A stretch of 64,000 bases of DNA from Burkholderia lata (GTDB taxonomy: Bacteria; Pseudomonadota; Gammaproteobacteria; Burkholderiales; Burkholderiaceae): positions 186,001 to 250,000 of the forward strand of contig NZ_CABVQK010000008.1 in assembly GCF_902499335.1 (NCBI RefSeq). Reading direction: 5' to 3'. Positions 26,214 through 34,171 of the stretch are shown here, one piece after another; position 1 is the stretch's first letter; every line of letters starts with the position of its first letter. The notes beneath the pieces are model-generated. The model had not been told where the DNA came from, ran no database searches, and saw only the letters and a program-made list of their open reading frames with translations. Position numbers and translations under genes: made by a program.

Positions 26214-26334
26214 GATGTCTCCTTGGAGTCGGCCGATCGGCGTCGGCGCTATGTCGGGGCGAGGACCATGCAGCAGTCCGTTAGCTGATTTATATTCGAC
26301 CCAGACATACCCGGTAAAATGGTCAAATCATCTA

Positions 26335-26352
26335 ATCCATATAGTTATGGAT
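26335..26352. promoter_or_regulatory. Palindrome ATCCATA-N4-TATGGAT, candidate LysR site
   Basis: A perfect 7-bp inverted repeat with a 4-bp centre in the 164-bp divergent region between gentisate dioxygenase and the LysR gene, 25 bp before the LysR start. LysR-type recognition sites are interrupted dyads of this size. The GC-poor context stands out. Confidence 0.6.
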
Positions 26353-26377
26353 ATACCTACTCGCGGCGAGGCATGCG

Positions 26378-27322
26378 ATGGACTGGACCCACCGGCTGCG
26401 ACTGCGGCACCTGCAGGTACTGTTGAGCCTTGCCGGCACCGGCAATCTGAGCCAGTCGGCGGTAGCGCTTGCGACCACGCAGCCCGCGCTGTCGAAATGG
26501 CTGAAGGAACTGGAAGAGGATGTCGGGCTACCGCTGTTCGAGCGGCATGCGCGCGGCCTGCGGCCGACGCCCTACGGCGAAGCGCTGATCGAGCATGCAC
26601 GCCGCGTCGAAGCGCAGCTCGACGTCGCGCGCGACGACATGGCCGCCCTGCGGGAAGGCGGTAGCGGCCTCGTGACGATCGGCACGTCGGGCGTCGCGGC
26701 GGCCGACACGGTGCCGCTCGCGGTATCGCAGTTGCTGAAACGGATGCCGCGCGCGCAGGTTCGGATGACCGAAAGCACGATGAACCAGCTGATGCCGCAG
26801 CTCGCGCGCAGCGAACTGGATATCGTCGTGGGCCGCTCGGGGTCGACATCCGTCGATCCGCTGCTGCATGCGGAAGCGCTGTATGTCGATCCGGTCGTGT
26901 TCGTCGCGCGTCCCGGCCACGCGCTCGCCGGTGCGGCGTCGGTCGGCTGGGACGACGTGCTCGCTTATTCGTGGATCGTGTGGCCGTCGGGCACGCCCGT
27001 GCACAACGCGCTGGAGACCGCGCTGACGGCCGCCGGCCGCGTGCGGCCGCCGCACTGCGTCGAATCGAATTCGTCGATCCTCAACCTCACGCTGCTGAAC
27101 AACACCGACTTGCTCGGCGTCGCGTCGCATCGCGCCGCGCAGCGCTTCGCGCAATTGAACGCGATCCGGATCCTGCCGATGCAGCTCGAAGGCCAGGGCG
27201 CGGTGTCGATGTACTGGCACCCCGATAGTGCGAATCGCGCGGCCGTGGCCGCGACGATCGAATGCCTGCGTGCCTGTGCGGCACCGCAGGTCGGCGGATG
27301 GGAGAAAGTGAAGGCGGATTGA
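26378..27322 (+). CDS. mhbR: LysR-family regulator of the gentisate operon
   Basis: A 314-residue LysR-type regulator. The N-terminal HTH (RLRHLQVLLSLAGTGNLSQS then ALATTQPALSKWLKELEED) occupies residues 7-65. The effector-binding domain follows from about 95 (GLVTIGTSGVAAAD). It is divergent from the gentisate dioxygenase operon, across a perfect dyad. The likely inducer is 3-hydroxybenzoate or gentisate. The symbol is by position and analogy only. Confidence 0.85.
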   Translation: MDWTHRLRLRHLQVLLSLAGTGNLSQSAVALATTQPALSKWLKELEEDVGLPLFERHARGLRPTPYGEALIEHARRVEAQLDVARDDMAALREGGSGLVTIGTSGVAAADTVPLAVSQLLKRMPRAQVRMTESTMNQLMPQLARSELDIVVGRSGSTSVDPLLHAEALYVDPVVFVARPGHALAGAASVGWDDVLAYSWIVWPSGTPVHNALETALTAAGRVRPPHCVESNSSILNLTLLNNTDLLGVASHRAAQRFAQLNAIRILPMQLEGQGAVSMYWHPDSANRAAVAATIECLRACAAPQVGGWEKVKAD

Positions 27323-27324
27323 AT

Positions 27325-27358
27325 GTGGCTCGGCCCGGCGTCAACCGGGCCGAGCCAC
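27325..27358. terminator. Bidirectional hairpin between convergent LysR and hydroxyproline dehydrogenase genes
   Basis: A perfect 14-bp stem beginning GTGGCTCGGC with a 6-nt loop fills the short gap between two convergent genes. No long T-run follows on either strand. Position and stability make it a likely two-way terminator. Confidence 0.65.
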
Positions 27359-27380
27359 CACGACGCCGCGATGCATCACG

Positions 27381-28649
27381 TCACGCGCCGTCGCAGGACA
27401 CCGTGCCGTCCAGCATCAGCGTGCCGACCCGCGCGGGCACGAGCGGCGTGCGCGGTATGGGCGGCGTCCAGCCGAACAGTGCCTGCGCGGCCGCGCCGCA
27501 CACACGGCCCTGGCACGCGCCCATCCCGCAACGTGACTGCAGTTTCGCGGCCGTCCAGCCCGGCGCTTGCGCGACTGCATCGAATCGCACGTCTTCGCAC
27601 CGGCACAGCAGCGTATCGGGCCGCGCAAGCCGGCGGATCGGCTCGCGGATCGCGAAACGCTCGCGCACGGCATCCGCAAAAGCCTGCCAGTGCGCTCGCT
27701 GCGTAACCAGCGCAGCCAACTGCGCCGTCTGCCCGGTCGCCGCCAAACCGGCGATCTCGCCTTCGACCATCGCCAGCTCGCTGCCGCCGACGCCCGTGCA
27801 CTCGCCCGCCGCGAAAACCCCGTCGCGGCTCGTACGCTGGTGCGCATCGACCGCCACCGCGCCGTTGTCGATCCGGCAGCCGAGATGACTCGGCAGCACG
27901 GTATTCGGCACGAGGCCGAAGCCGCACGCGAGCCGGTCGCAGTCGACGTCGAACTCGCGATCGCCCTGACGAATCCGCACGCGTTCGAGCCGCTTGTCGC
28001 CGAACGCTTCGACGACATGCGCATCGGGCCGATAGGCGGCCGTGACGAGCTTCGCGGCCTGCGCGAGCTTCGACGGCCAGCGCCACAGCCCCGCCCCGAA
28101 ACCGGCCACGCTGCCCCATGCGGCCTGTTCGAGCACGTGCGACACGCGTGCGCCGGCCTGACGGGCCGTCGCGGCGCTCGCCAGCAGCAGCGGTCCGCTG
28201 CCCGCGATCACCGTGCGCTGCCCGCGCACATCGAGGCCGTACTTGATCAACGCCTGCAAGCCGCCCGCACCGGTGACACCCGGCAGCGTCCAGCCCGGAA
28301 ACGGCAGCAGCAGCTCGCGTGCGCCGCAGCACAGAATCAGCATCCGGAAATCGAGCAGCAGCCCGCGTTCGTCGTCTTCGAGCAGCAGCGTGCCCGGCTG
28401 CGTTTCGGCGACGATGCGCGTCGCCGCGAGATGCGTGACGTTCGGTTGCCGCAATACGGCGAGCCGCTCGGCGGCAGCCGGCGCCGGCGTTGCCGCTGCG
28501 CCTTGCCGCCAGATCTGCCCGCCCGCCCGCGGGTTGTCGTCGACGATCGCAACCGTCGCACCGCTGCGCGCGGCGGCCCGTGCGGCCGACAGCCCGGCCG
28601 GGCCCGCGCCGACGATTGCGACATCGACGCTCAGTCGTTCCTGTTTCAT
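27381..28649 (-). CDS. D-hydroxyproline dehydrogenase, FAD/NAD-binding alpha subunit with BFD-like [2Fe-2S] tail
   Basis: A 422-residue flavoprotein subunit. The N-terminus has VAIVGAGPAGLSAARAA and GGQIWRQ; a second dinucleotide site follows at about 150. The C-terminus carries the cysteine pattern LLCRCEDVRF...SRCGMGACQGRVCG, a BFD-like [2Fe-2S] domain. It forms an ATGA overlap with the ferredoxin-like gene upstream and belongs with the DAO-type beta subunit, matching the heteromeric D-hydroxyproline dehydrogenases and related opine/octopine oxidases. It passes electrons from D-hydroxyproline to the respiratory chain. Confidence 0.85.
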   Translation of the reverse strand: MKQERLSVDVAIVGAGPAGLSAARAAARSGATVAIVDDNPRAGGQIWRQGAAATPAPAAAERLAVLRQPNVTHLAATRIVAETQPGTLLLEDDERGLLLDFRMLILCCGARELLLPFPGWTLPGVTGAGGLQALIKYGLDVRGQRTVIAGSGPLLLASAATARQAGARVSHVLEQAAWGSVAGFGAGLWRWPSKLAQAAKLVTAAYRPDAHVVEAFGDKRLERVRIRQGDREFDVDCDRLACGFGLVPNTVLPSHLGCRIDNGAVAVDAHQRTSRDGVFAAGECTGVGGSELAMVEGEIAGLAATGQTAQLAALVTQRAHWQAFADAVRERFAIREPIRRLARPDTLLCRCEDVRFDAVAQAPGWTAAKLQSRCGMGACQGRVCGAAAQALFGWTPPIPRTPLVPARVGTLMLDGTVSCDGA

Positions 28650-28879
28650 CGCGTGCGCTCCACCTGCATCCCGTCTCGGCACAGCGTCTGGCAAGCCAGC
28701 CGGCGCCGGCCGTCGATCGTCATTCTGCACTCCTGGCAAATGCCCATTCCACAAAACGGCGCACGCGCCGCGCCCGTGCACGACACGCGCGTCGTGTCGT
28801 CGCCGCTCGCCGCGACGGCGGCCGCGACGGTCGCGCCGTCGGCCACCGTCAGCGCGCGGCCGTCCAGATGAATGATCAT
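28646..28879 (-). CDS. D-hydroxyproline dehydrogenase, small [2Fe-2S] gamma subunit
   Basis: A 77-residue plant-type ferredoxin-like subunit. The cluster ligands appear in VSCTGAARAPFCGMGICQEC and in RLACQTLC. It is the usual third component of FAD-dependent cis-D-hydroxyproline and sarcosine/octopine-type dehydrogenases. Starting at 28879 gives MIIHLDGRALTVADG; an upstream extension to 28939 enters the palindromic intergenic element. Its stop overlaps the alpha-subunit start (ATGA). Confidence 0.85.
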   Translation of the reverse strand: MIIHLDGRALTVADGATVAAAVAASGDDTTRVSCTGAARAPFCGMGICQECRMTIDGRRRLACQTLCRDGMQVERTR

Positions 28880-28943
28880 GTCAGCCTCCGCCGGGCCGCC
28901 CCAAGGGGGCTGACGGCCCCCGCGAGGGGCGCCGTGCATGGGA

Positions 28944-28973
28944 CCGGAGTAAGCGCTGCAGCGCCAACTCCGG
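28944..28973. repeat. Near-perfect 30-bp palindrome (REP-like) inside the hydroxyproline operon
   Basis: Outer arms CCGGAGT/ACTCCGG flank a 2-bp mismatch on each side and a perfect inner palindrome GCGCTGCAGCGC. It sits in the 127-bp gap between the beta and gamma dehydrogenase genes. A second GC hairpin (CCCCAAGGGGG region, about 28897-28935) is just downstream. It looks like a dispersed intergenic palindrome, perhaps a processing or attenuation site. Confidence 0.7.
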
Positions 28974-29006
28974 CCGACAGTGAGCGAAGTGAGCGTGGGG
29001 GTCGTT

Positions 29007-30134
29007 TCATGTCAGCGCTCCGGTTACGGGGGACGCGGTCAGGAAGCGTCCCGGCAAATACGGTTCGATATCGATGGGCGGCCGCTCGCCGGCCATCAGC
29101 GCGGCAACGAGCCGCGCGCTGCCCGGTGCGGTCGTCACGCCGAGCCCTTCGTGCCCGACCGCGAGCCACACGCCCGGCCGCGCCGGATGCTCGCCGAGCA
29201 GCGGCAGCCCGTCGGGGCTTGCGGAACGGAACCCCGTCCATGCACGGATCCCGTTCAGGTCGGCCAGGTCGGGCAGATAGCCCACCGCGCGGCACAGCAT
29301 GCGCGCGAGCACGGGCGGCTCGACTTGCGCGTCCTCGGTGTCGAACTGGCGCGACGAACCGATCAGCAACTGGCCGGTCGGCCGCGGTTGCACGTTGAAC
29401 GCGACTGACGTGCCGTCGCTCGCATGCGCGCTCGCCGCATAGCCCAGCTCGACGAGCTGGTGCGACACCTGGCCCGGATAGCGGTCGGTAATCAGCAGAT
29501 GGCCTTTTTTCGGGCGCAGCGGCAGTTCGGGCAGCAACGTGCGCGCGGCAACGCCGTTGGCGACGACCACCCGCTCCGCGCGCAGCGTGTCGCCGCTCGC
29601 GAGCGTCACGCTCGGGCCATCGACTGCGACGGCCCGGTCGCGCCGCAACGTGATGCGCGGCGCGCGCTGCAGCAGCCAGTTCGCGGTGACGGGCGCATAG
29701 AGGATTGCATCGCCGGGAATCTTCAGCGCACCGCCGAGGCCGGCACGCAGCATCGGTTCCAGTTGCGCGAGCGTCGCCGCGTCGATCAGTTCGCCCGCGA
29801 CGCCGTGCGCGGCCAACGCTGCCTGCTTCGCGCGCGCCAGATCCATTTCGTGCGCATCGGCCGCGAGCCACAACGTGCCGCAGTTGCGGTACGCGCAACC
29901 GTCGGGCATCTCGTTGCTCAGCGCGCGCCACAGTTCGATCGAGTAATGGCTGAGCGCGAGTTCGGCCGCGTTGTCGTCCATCGCGACGAGGTGCCCCATG
30001 CCCGCGCCGGTTGCACCGCCGCTCGCGTCGTCGACGACGAGCACGCGCAGCCCGCGCTGCGCGAGTTCGTGCGCGCACGCCGCGCCGACGATGCCGGCGC
30101 CGATCACGACGACATCCGTCTTGGTGTCGCTCAC
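29007..30134 (-). CDS. D-hydroxyproline dehydrogenase beta subunit (DAO-type FAD oxidoreductase)
   Basis: A 375-residue D-amino-acid-oxidase-fold flavoprotein that oxidises cis-4-hydroxy-D-proline to 1-pyrroline-4-hydroxy-2-carboxylate. The FAD motif is DVVVIGAGIVGAACAHELAQ; the C-terminal GLPLLGEHP and VGHEGLGVTTAPGSARL are family landmarks. The GTG start at 30134 overlaps the epimerase stop (GTGA) and immediately precedes the FAD motif. It acts with the FAD/NAD alpha and [2Fe-2S] gamma subunits encoded downstream. Confidence 0.88.
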   Translation of the reverse strand: MSDTKTDVVVIGAGIVGAACAHELAQRGLRVLVVDDASGGATGAGMGHLVAMDDNAAELALSHYSIELWRALSNEMPDGCAYRNCGTLWLAADAHEMDLARAKQAALAAHGVAGELIDAATLAQLEPMLRAGLGGALKIPGDAILYAPVTANWLLQRAPRITLRRDRAVAVDGPSVTLASGDTLRAERVVVANGVAARTLLPELPLRPKKGHLLITDRYPGQVSHQLVELGYAASAHASDGTSVAFNVQPRPTGQLLIGSSRQFDTEDAQVEPPVLARMLCRAVGYLPDLADLNGIRAWTGFRSASPDGLPLLGEHPARPGVWLAVGHEGLGVTTAPGSARLVAALMAGERPPIDIEPYLPGRFLTASPVTGALT

Positions 30135-31063
30135 GGCGCGATACCCCAGCCGAACGGATCGTCTTCCTCGATCAGCAGCGTCGCTTCCGCGCTCAGGTGG
30201 GCACTGCCGCGGATCGTCGGCACGATGCCGCCTTCGGCCTGCTCGTAGCTCGCATGGAACACGCTGCCGATCACGCTCGCCTGCCGCCACACCGCGCCCG
30301 GCGCGAGCTTGCCGTCGGCCGCGAGGCACGCGAGCTTCGCGCTCGTGCCGGTGCCGCACGGCGAACGGTCGTACGCGAGGCCCGGGCACAGCACGAAGCT
30401 GCGGCTGTCGTGTTCGGGATCGTCGGCGAACAGCTCGATATGGTCGATCTCGCCGCCGTTCGCGCCGGTGATGCCCGCGCGTTCGAGCCCTTCGCGCACG
30501 GCCGACGCATACGCGGTGAGCGCCGCGACGTTGTCGCCGGCGACGCGCTGCCCGTGGTCGCTGATCAGGAAGAACCAGTTGCCGCCCCACGCGATGTCGC
30601 CCTTTACGGGGCCGTAACCCGGCACGTCGAGCGCGACGCCCTTTGCATGGCGATACGCGGGCACGTTGCGCACGCTGACCGACAGGTCGTCGTGCAGCGT
30701 CGCCTCGACGGTGCCGACGGGCGTTTCGATCCGGTGCACGCCGGGCGCGATGCGCCCCATATGGTGCAGCGTGCGCACGACGCCGATCGTGCCGTGCCCG
30801 CACATCCCGAGATAGCCACTATTGTTGAAGAAGATCACGCCGGCCGCCGCATCGGGCGACACGGGTTCGCACAGCAGCGCGCCGACCAGCACGTCGCTGC
30901 CGCGCGGTTCGAGAATGCATGCGGTGCGGTAACGGTCGTGCTCGCGCGCGAGCACGTCGCGGCGCTCGGCCATGGTGCCGCTGCCGAGCGCGGGAAAGCC
31001 GGACACGACGAGCCGAGTGGGTTCGCCGCCCGTGTGCGAATCGATGATCTGGATGCGCTTCAT
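30131..31063 (-). CDS. lhpA: 4-hydroxyproline 2-epimerase (proline racemase superfamily)
   Basis: A 310-residue cofactor-independent epimerase turning trans-4-hydroxy-L-proline into cis-4-hydroxy-D-proline. Both catalytic cysteines are present: Cys88 in LGMCGHGT and Cys236 in RSPCGTGTSAK. A Thr at the second position would have indicated trans-3-hydroxyproline dehydratase. The start is MKRIQIIDSHTGGEP at 31063; an adjacent ATG at 31066 is equally possible. First gene of the leftward half of the pathway. Confidence 0.92.
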   Translation of the reverse strand: MKRIQIIDSHTGGEPTRLVVSGFPALGSGTMAERRDVLAREHDRYRTACILEPRGSDVLVGALLCEPVSPDAAAGVIFFNNSGYLGMCGHGTIGVVRTLHHMGRIAPGVHRIETPVGTVEATLHDDLSVSVRNVPAYRHAKGVALDVPGYGPVKGDIAWGGNWFFLISDHGQRVAGDNVAALTAYASAVREGLERAGITGANGGEIDHIELFADDPEHDSRSFVLCPGLAYDRSPCGTGTSAKLACLAADGKLAPGAVWRQASVIGSVFHASYEQAEGGIVPTIRGSAHLSAEATLLIEEDDPFGWGIAP

Positions 31064-31270
31064 CATGAGCCGTCCGAAGTGGGGAAAGGAGCACAGCTTC
31101 CTCCGTCGCGCGTCCGCCCGCTTGTGGCTTTTCGATGAGGACGACGACGAAATCGGCATAGTGCGAAGCGCCCTTCCCGCGCCGTCCGGCCACTGTGCCG
31201 ATTTCGTCATTTTGCTCCGCGATACGACTCAAGCGTGATGGGCATTTGCGCGGCGATACTGGTTGCCACA

Positions 31271-31284
31271 CCGACACCTGTCGG
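31271..31284. promoter_or_regulatory. Small dyad CCGACA-CC-TGTCGG in the hydroxyproline divergent region
   Basis: A perfect 6-bp inverted repeat 31 bp upstream of the deaminase start, within the 251-bp divergent space between epimerase and deaminase genes. It could be an operator controlling both operons. No regulator for this pathway is seen in the window, so the binding protein is unknown. Confidence 0.3.
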
Positions 31285-31314
31285 CCGACCGATACAAACA
31301 CGTAGGAGATTGAA

Positions 31315-32235
31315 GTGAGCCGAAACGCCATTCAGTGGACCGGGGTTTTCCCGGCCGTCAGCACCCAGTTCAAGCCGGACTTTTCCCTCGACATCGACGC
31401 CACGCATCGCGTGGTGAAGAACCTGGTGAACGACGGCGTGTCGGGCCTCGTGGTCTGCGGCACGGTCGGCGAAAACACGTCGCTGTCGACGAGCGAGAAG
31501 CTCCAGGTGATCGAGGCCGCACGCGACGCAGCCGGCGGCAAGATTCCGGTGATCGCCGGCATCGCCGAATTCACGACCGAATTCGCGCGCAACACGGTGC
31601 GTGAAGCCCAGCGCGTCGGCGTCGACGGCGTGATGGTGATGCCCGCGCTGGTCTACTCGGCCAAGCCGCACGAAACCGCCGCGCACTTCCGCGCGGTCGC
31701 GACGAGCACCGACCTGCCGGTGATGGTCTACAACAACCCGCCGATCTACAAGAACGACGTGACGCCCGACGTGCTGATCGCGCTGCAGGATTGCGAGAAC
31801 ATCGTCTGCTTCAAGGATTCGTCGGGCGATACGCGCCGCTTCATCGACCTGCGCAACGCGGTCGGCGATCGCTTCGTGCTGTTCGCGGGCCTCGACGACG
31901 TCGTGGTCGAGAGCATCGCCGTCGGCGCCGAAGGCTGGGTGTCGGGCATGTCGAATGCGTTCCCGAAGGAAGGCGAAACGCTGTTCCGCCTCGCGAAGCA
32001 AAAGCGTTTCGACGAAGCGCTCGCGCTGTATCGCTGGTTCATGCCGCTGCTGCACCTCGACGCACGCCCCGACCTCGTGCAGTGCATCAAGCTGTGCGAA
32101 GAGCTGGTCGGCCGCGGCAGCGCGATCACGCGTCCGCCGCGCCTCGCGCTGCAGGGCGACACGCTCGCGGAAGTGAAGGCCATCGTCGCGAAGGCGCTCG
32201 AAACGCGCCCGGCACTGCCCGACGTCGGTCTCTGA
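31315..32235 (+). CDS. lhpC: 1-pyrroline-4-hydroxy-2-carboxylate deaminase (DapA/NAL family)
   Basis: A 306-residue TIM-barrel enzyme of the dihydrodipicolinate synthase family. The Schiff-base lysine is Lys167 in IVCFKDSSGD and the catalytic tyrosine is Tyr139 in VMVYNNP. In this context it should deaminate and dehydrate 1-pyrroline-4-hydroxy-2-carboxylate to 2,5-dioxopentanoate. The start is a GTG with TAGGAG upstream. It opens the rightward hydroxyproline operon. Confidence 0.9.
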   Translation: MSRNAIQWTGVFPAVSTQFKPDFSLDIDATHRVVKNLVNDGVSGLVVCGTVGENTSLSTSEKLQVIEAARDAAGGKIPVIAGIAEFTTEFARNTVREAQRVGVDGVMVMPALVYSAKPHETAAHFRAVATSTDLPVMVYNNPPIYKNDVTPDVLIALQDCENIVCFKDSSGDTRRFIDLRNAVGDRFVLFAGLDDVVVESIAVGAEGWVSGMSNAFPKEGETLFRLAKQKRFDEALALYRWFMPLLHLDARPDLVQCIKLCEELVGRGSAITRPPRLALQGDTLAEVKAIVAKALETRPALPDVGL

Positions 32236-32249
32236 TCGACTCCCCCTGC

Positions 32250-32283
32250 GGCGGCGCGCGGGCTTTCCCCCCAGCGCGCCGCC
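32250..32283 (+). terminator. Hairpin after deaminase gene, weak terminator or processing site
   Basis: A 10-bp perfect stem GGCGGCGCGC/GCGCGCCGCC with a 14-nt loop lies 14 nt after the deaminase stop, without a T-run. It may reduce read-through into the permease gene or protect mRNA ends. Confidence 0.45.
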
Positions 32284-32469
32284 GTCTCCGGTCCGGCATG
32301 GCCTGCGGGCCCGTTCGCACCGGCGCCTGCCCGCGCCGCGTGTGAACGCCCCGCAGCCCGCCCCGGTCGTTCGAACCGGGCGCCGCCGGCCGGCAGGCAA
32401 GCGCCGCTGCTCCGTCGGAGCGCGGCGCACCTCAAGCCTGTGCCGATATTCCCCCTAGGAGACAAGCCC

Positions 32470-34095
32470 ATGCCAGGCCAAGGCAACGCTCACCCGTCTG
32501 TCCCGCTTTCCCGTTCCGCGCACCCCGACGCGGGTCACGGCAAGTTCAAGAAACAGCTGTCACTGACCGATCTCACGTTCATCGGTCTCGGCGCCATTTT
32601 CGGTTCGGGGTGGCTGTTCGCCGCGAGTCACGTGTCGACGATCGCGGGCCCGGCCGGCATCTTCTCGTGGCTGCTCGGCGGCTTCGCGGTGCTGCTGCTC
32701 GGCATCGTCTACTGCGAACTCGGCGCCGCGCTGCCGCGCGCGGGCGGCGTGGTCCGCTACCCGGTGTTCTCGCACGGCCCGCTGCTCGGCTACCTGATGG
32801 GCTTCATCACGCTGATCGCCTTTTCGAGCCTGATCGCGATCGAAGTCGTCGCCGCGCGCCAGTATGCGGCCGCGTGGTTTCCGGGCCTGACCGTCGAAGG
32901 ATCGAGCGACCCGACCACGCTCGGCTGGCTCGTGCAGGCCGCGCTGCTGTGCTTCTTCTTTTACCTGAACTATTCGAGCGTGAAGACGTTCGCGAAGGCG
33001 AACAACATCATCAGCATCTTCAAGTTCATCGTGCCGCTGGCGGTGATCGCGGTGCTGTTCACGTTCTTCAAGCCCGCGAACCTGACGATCCAGGGCTTCG
33101 CGCCGTTCGGCATGCCGGGCATCGAGATGGCCGTGTCCGCGGGCGGCATCATCTTCGCGTACCTCGGACTCACGCCGATCGTGTCGGTCGCGAGCGAAGT
33201 GCGCAATCCGCAGCGCACGATCCCGATCGCGCTGATCCTGTCGATCCTGCTGTCGACGCTGATCTACGTGCTGCTGCAGCTCGCGTTCATCGGCAGCATT
33301 CCCACCAACATGCTCGCCGCCGGCTGGCATGACGTGAGCAAGGCGTTCTCGCTGCCGTACCGCGACATCGCGCTGGCGCTCGGCGTCGGCTGGCTCGCGG
33401 TGATGGTCGTCGCCGACGCGATGATTTCGCCGAGCGGCTGCGGCAACATCTACATGAACGCGACGCCGCGTGTCGTCTACGGCTGGGCGAAGACGGGCAC
33501 CTTCTTCAAGGTGTTCACGCGCGTCGACGAAGCGTCGGGCATCCCGCGCGCGGGCCTGTGGCTCACGTTCGGCCTCGCGATCTTCTGGACGCTGCCGTTC
33601 CCGTCGTGGGAAGCGCTGATCAACATCGTGTCGGCCGCGCTGGTGCTGAGCTATGCGGTCGCGCCGGTATCGGTCGCCGCACTCCGCCGCACCGCACCCG
33701 ACCTGCCGCGGCCGTTCCGCGCCAGCGCGTTCGGCATCACCGGCCCCGCATCGTTCGTGATCGCCGCACTGATTGTCTACTGGTCGGGCTGGAGCACGGT
33801 GTCCTGGCTGCTCGGCCTGCAGATCGTGATGTTCGTCATCTATCTCGCGTGCCGCCGCTGGGTGCCGACCGCGCACCTGAGCCTCACCGAGCAAGTGCGC
33901 TCGTCCGCGTGGCTGATCGCGTTCTATGCCGCGATGATCGTGCTGTCGTATCTCGGCGGCTTCGGCGGCACGGGCCAGCTTGCGCATCCGTACGACACGG
34001 TCGTCGTCGCGGCCGTCGCGCTCGTCATCTACTACTGGGGTGCGAATACCGGCGTGCGCGCCGACAAGCTGCAACTCGACGACGACGAGGACTGA
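32470..34095 (+). CDS. APC-superfamily amino-acid permease (probable hydroxyproline uptake)
   Basis: A 541-residue inner-membrane permease with 12 or more hydrophobic segments. The APC signature FIGLGAIFGSGWLFAAS opens span 1, and the later MISPSGCGNIYMNATPRVVYGWA is typical of this subfamily. TAGGAGAC precedes the ATG at 32470. It lies between deaminase and dehydrogenase of hydroxyproline catabolism, so uptake of hydroxyproline is the likely role. A strong terminator follows its stop. Confidence 0.85.
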   Translation: MPGQGNAHPSVPLSRSAHPDAGHGKFKKQLSLTDLTFIGLGAIFGSGWLFAASHVSTIAGPAGIFSWLLGGFAVLLLGIVYCELGAALPRAGGVVRYPVFSHGPLLGYLMGFITLIAFSSLIAIEVVAARQYAAAWFPGLTVEGSSDPTTLGWLVQAALLCFFFYLNYSSVKTFAKANNIISIFKFIVPLAVIAVLFTFFKPANLTIQGFAPFGMPGIEMAVSAGGIIFAYLGLTPIVSVASEVRNPQRTIPIALILSILLSTLIYVLLQLAFIGSIPTNMLAAGWHDVSKAFSLPYRDIALALGVGWLAVMVVADAMISPSGCGNIYMNATPRVVYGWAKTGTFFKVFTRVDEASGIPRAGLWLTFGLAIFWTLPFPSWEALINIVSAALVLSYAVAPVSVAALRRTAPDLPRPFRASAFGITGPASFVIAALIVYWSGWSTVSWLLGLQIVMFVIYLACRRWVPTAHLSLTEQVRSSAWLIAFYAAMIVLSYLGGFGGTGQLAHPYDTVVVAAVALVIYYWGANTGVRADKLQLDDDED

Positions 34096-34125
34096 CGCGC
34101 CCGCGCGCTTACCCATGATCCCTTC

Positions 34126-34159
34126 GGCCGGGCGCCCTACGCCCGGCCCCTGTTTTTTT
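34126..34159 (+). terminator. Intrinsic terminator between permease and aldehyde dehydrogenase genes
   Basis: A 9-bp stem GGCCGGGCG/CGCCCGGCC with loop CCCTA, followed by CCTG and seven Ts. It ends only 12 nt before the next ATG, leaving just enough room for GAGGAAAA as ribosome-binding site. It could end the upstream transcript or act as an attenuator within the operon. Confidence 0.8.
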
Positions 34160-34171
34160 CCGAGGAAAACC

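Noticed and set aside
30131..31063. Epimerase gene as trans-3-hydroxyproline dehydratase
   Set aside because: Both catalytic positions are Cys (88 and 236); the dehydratase has Thr at the second.
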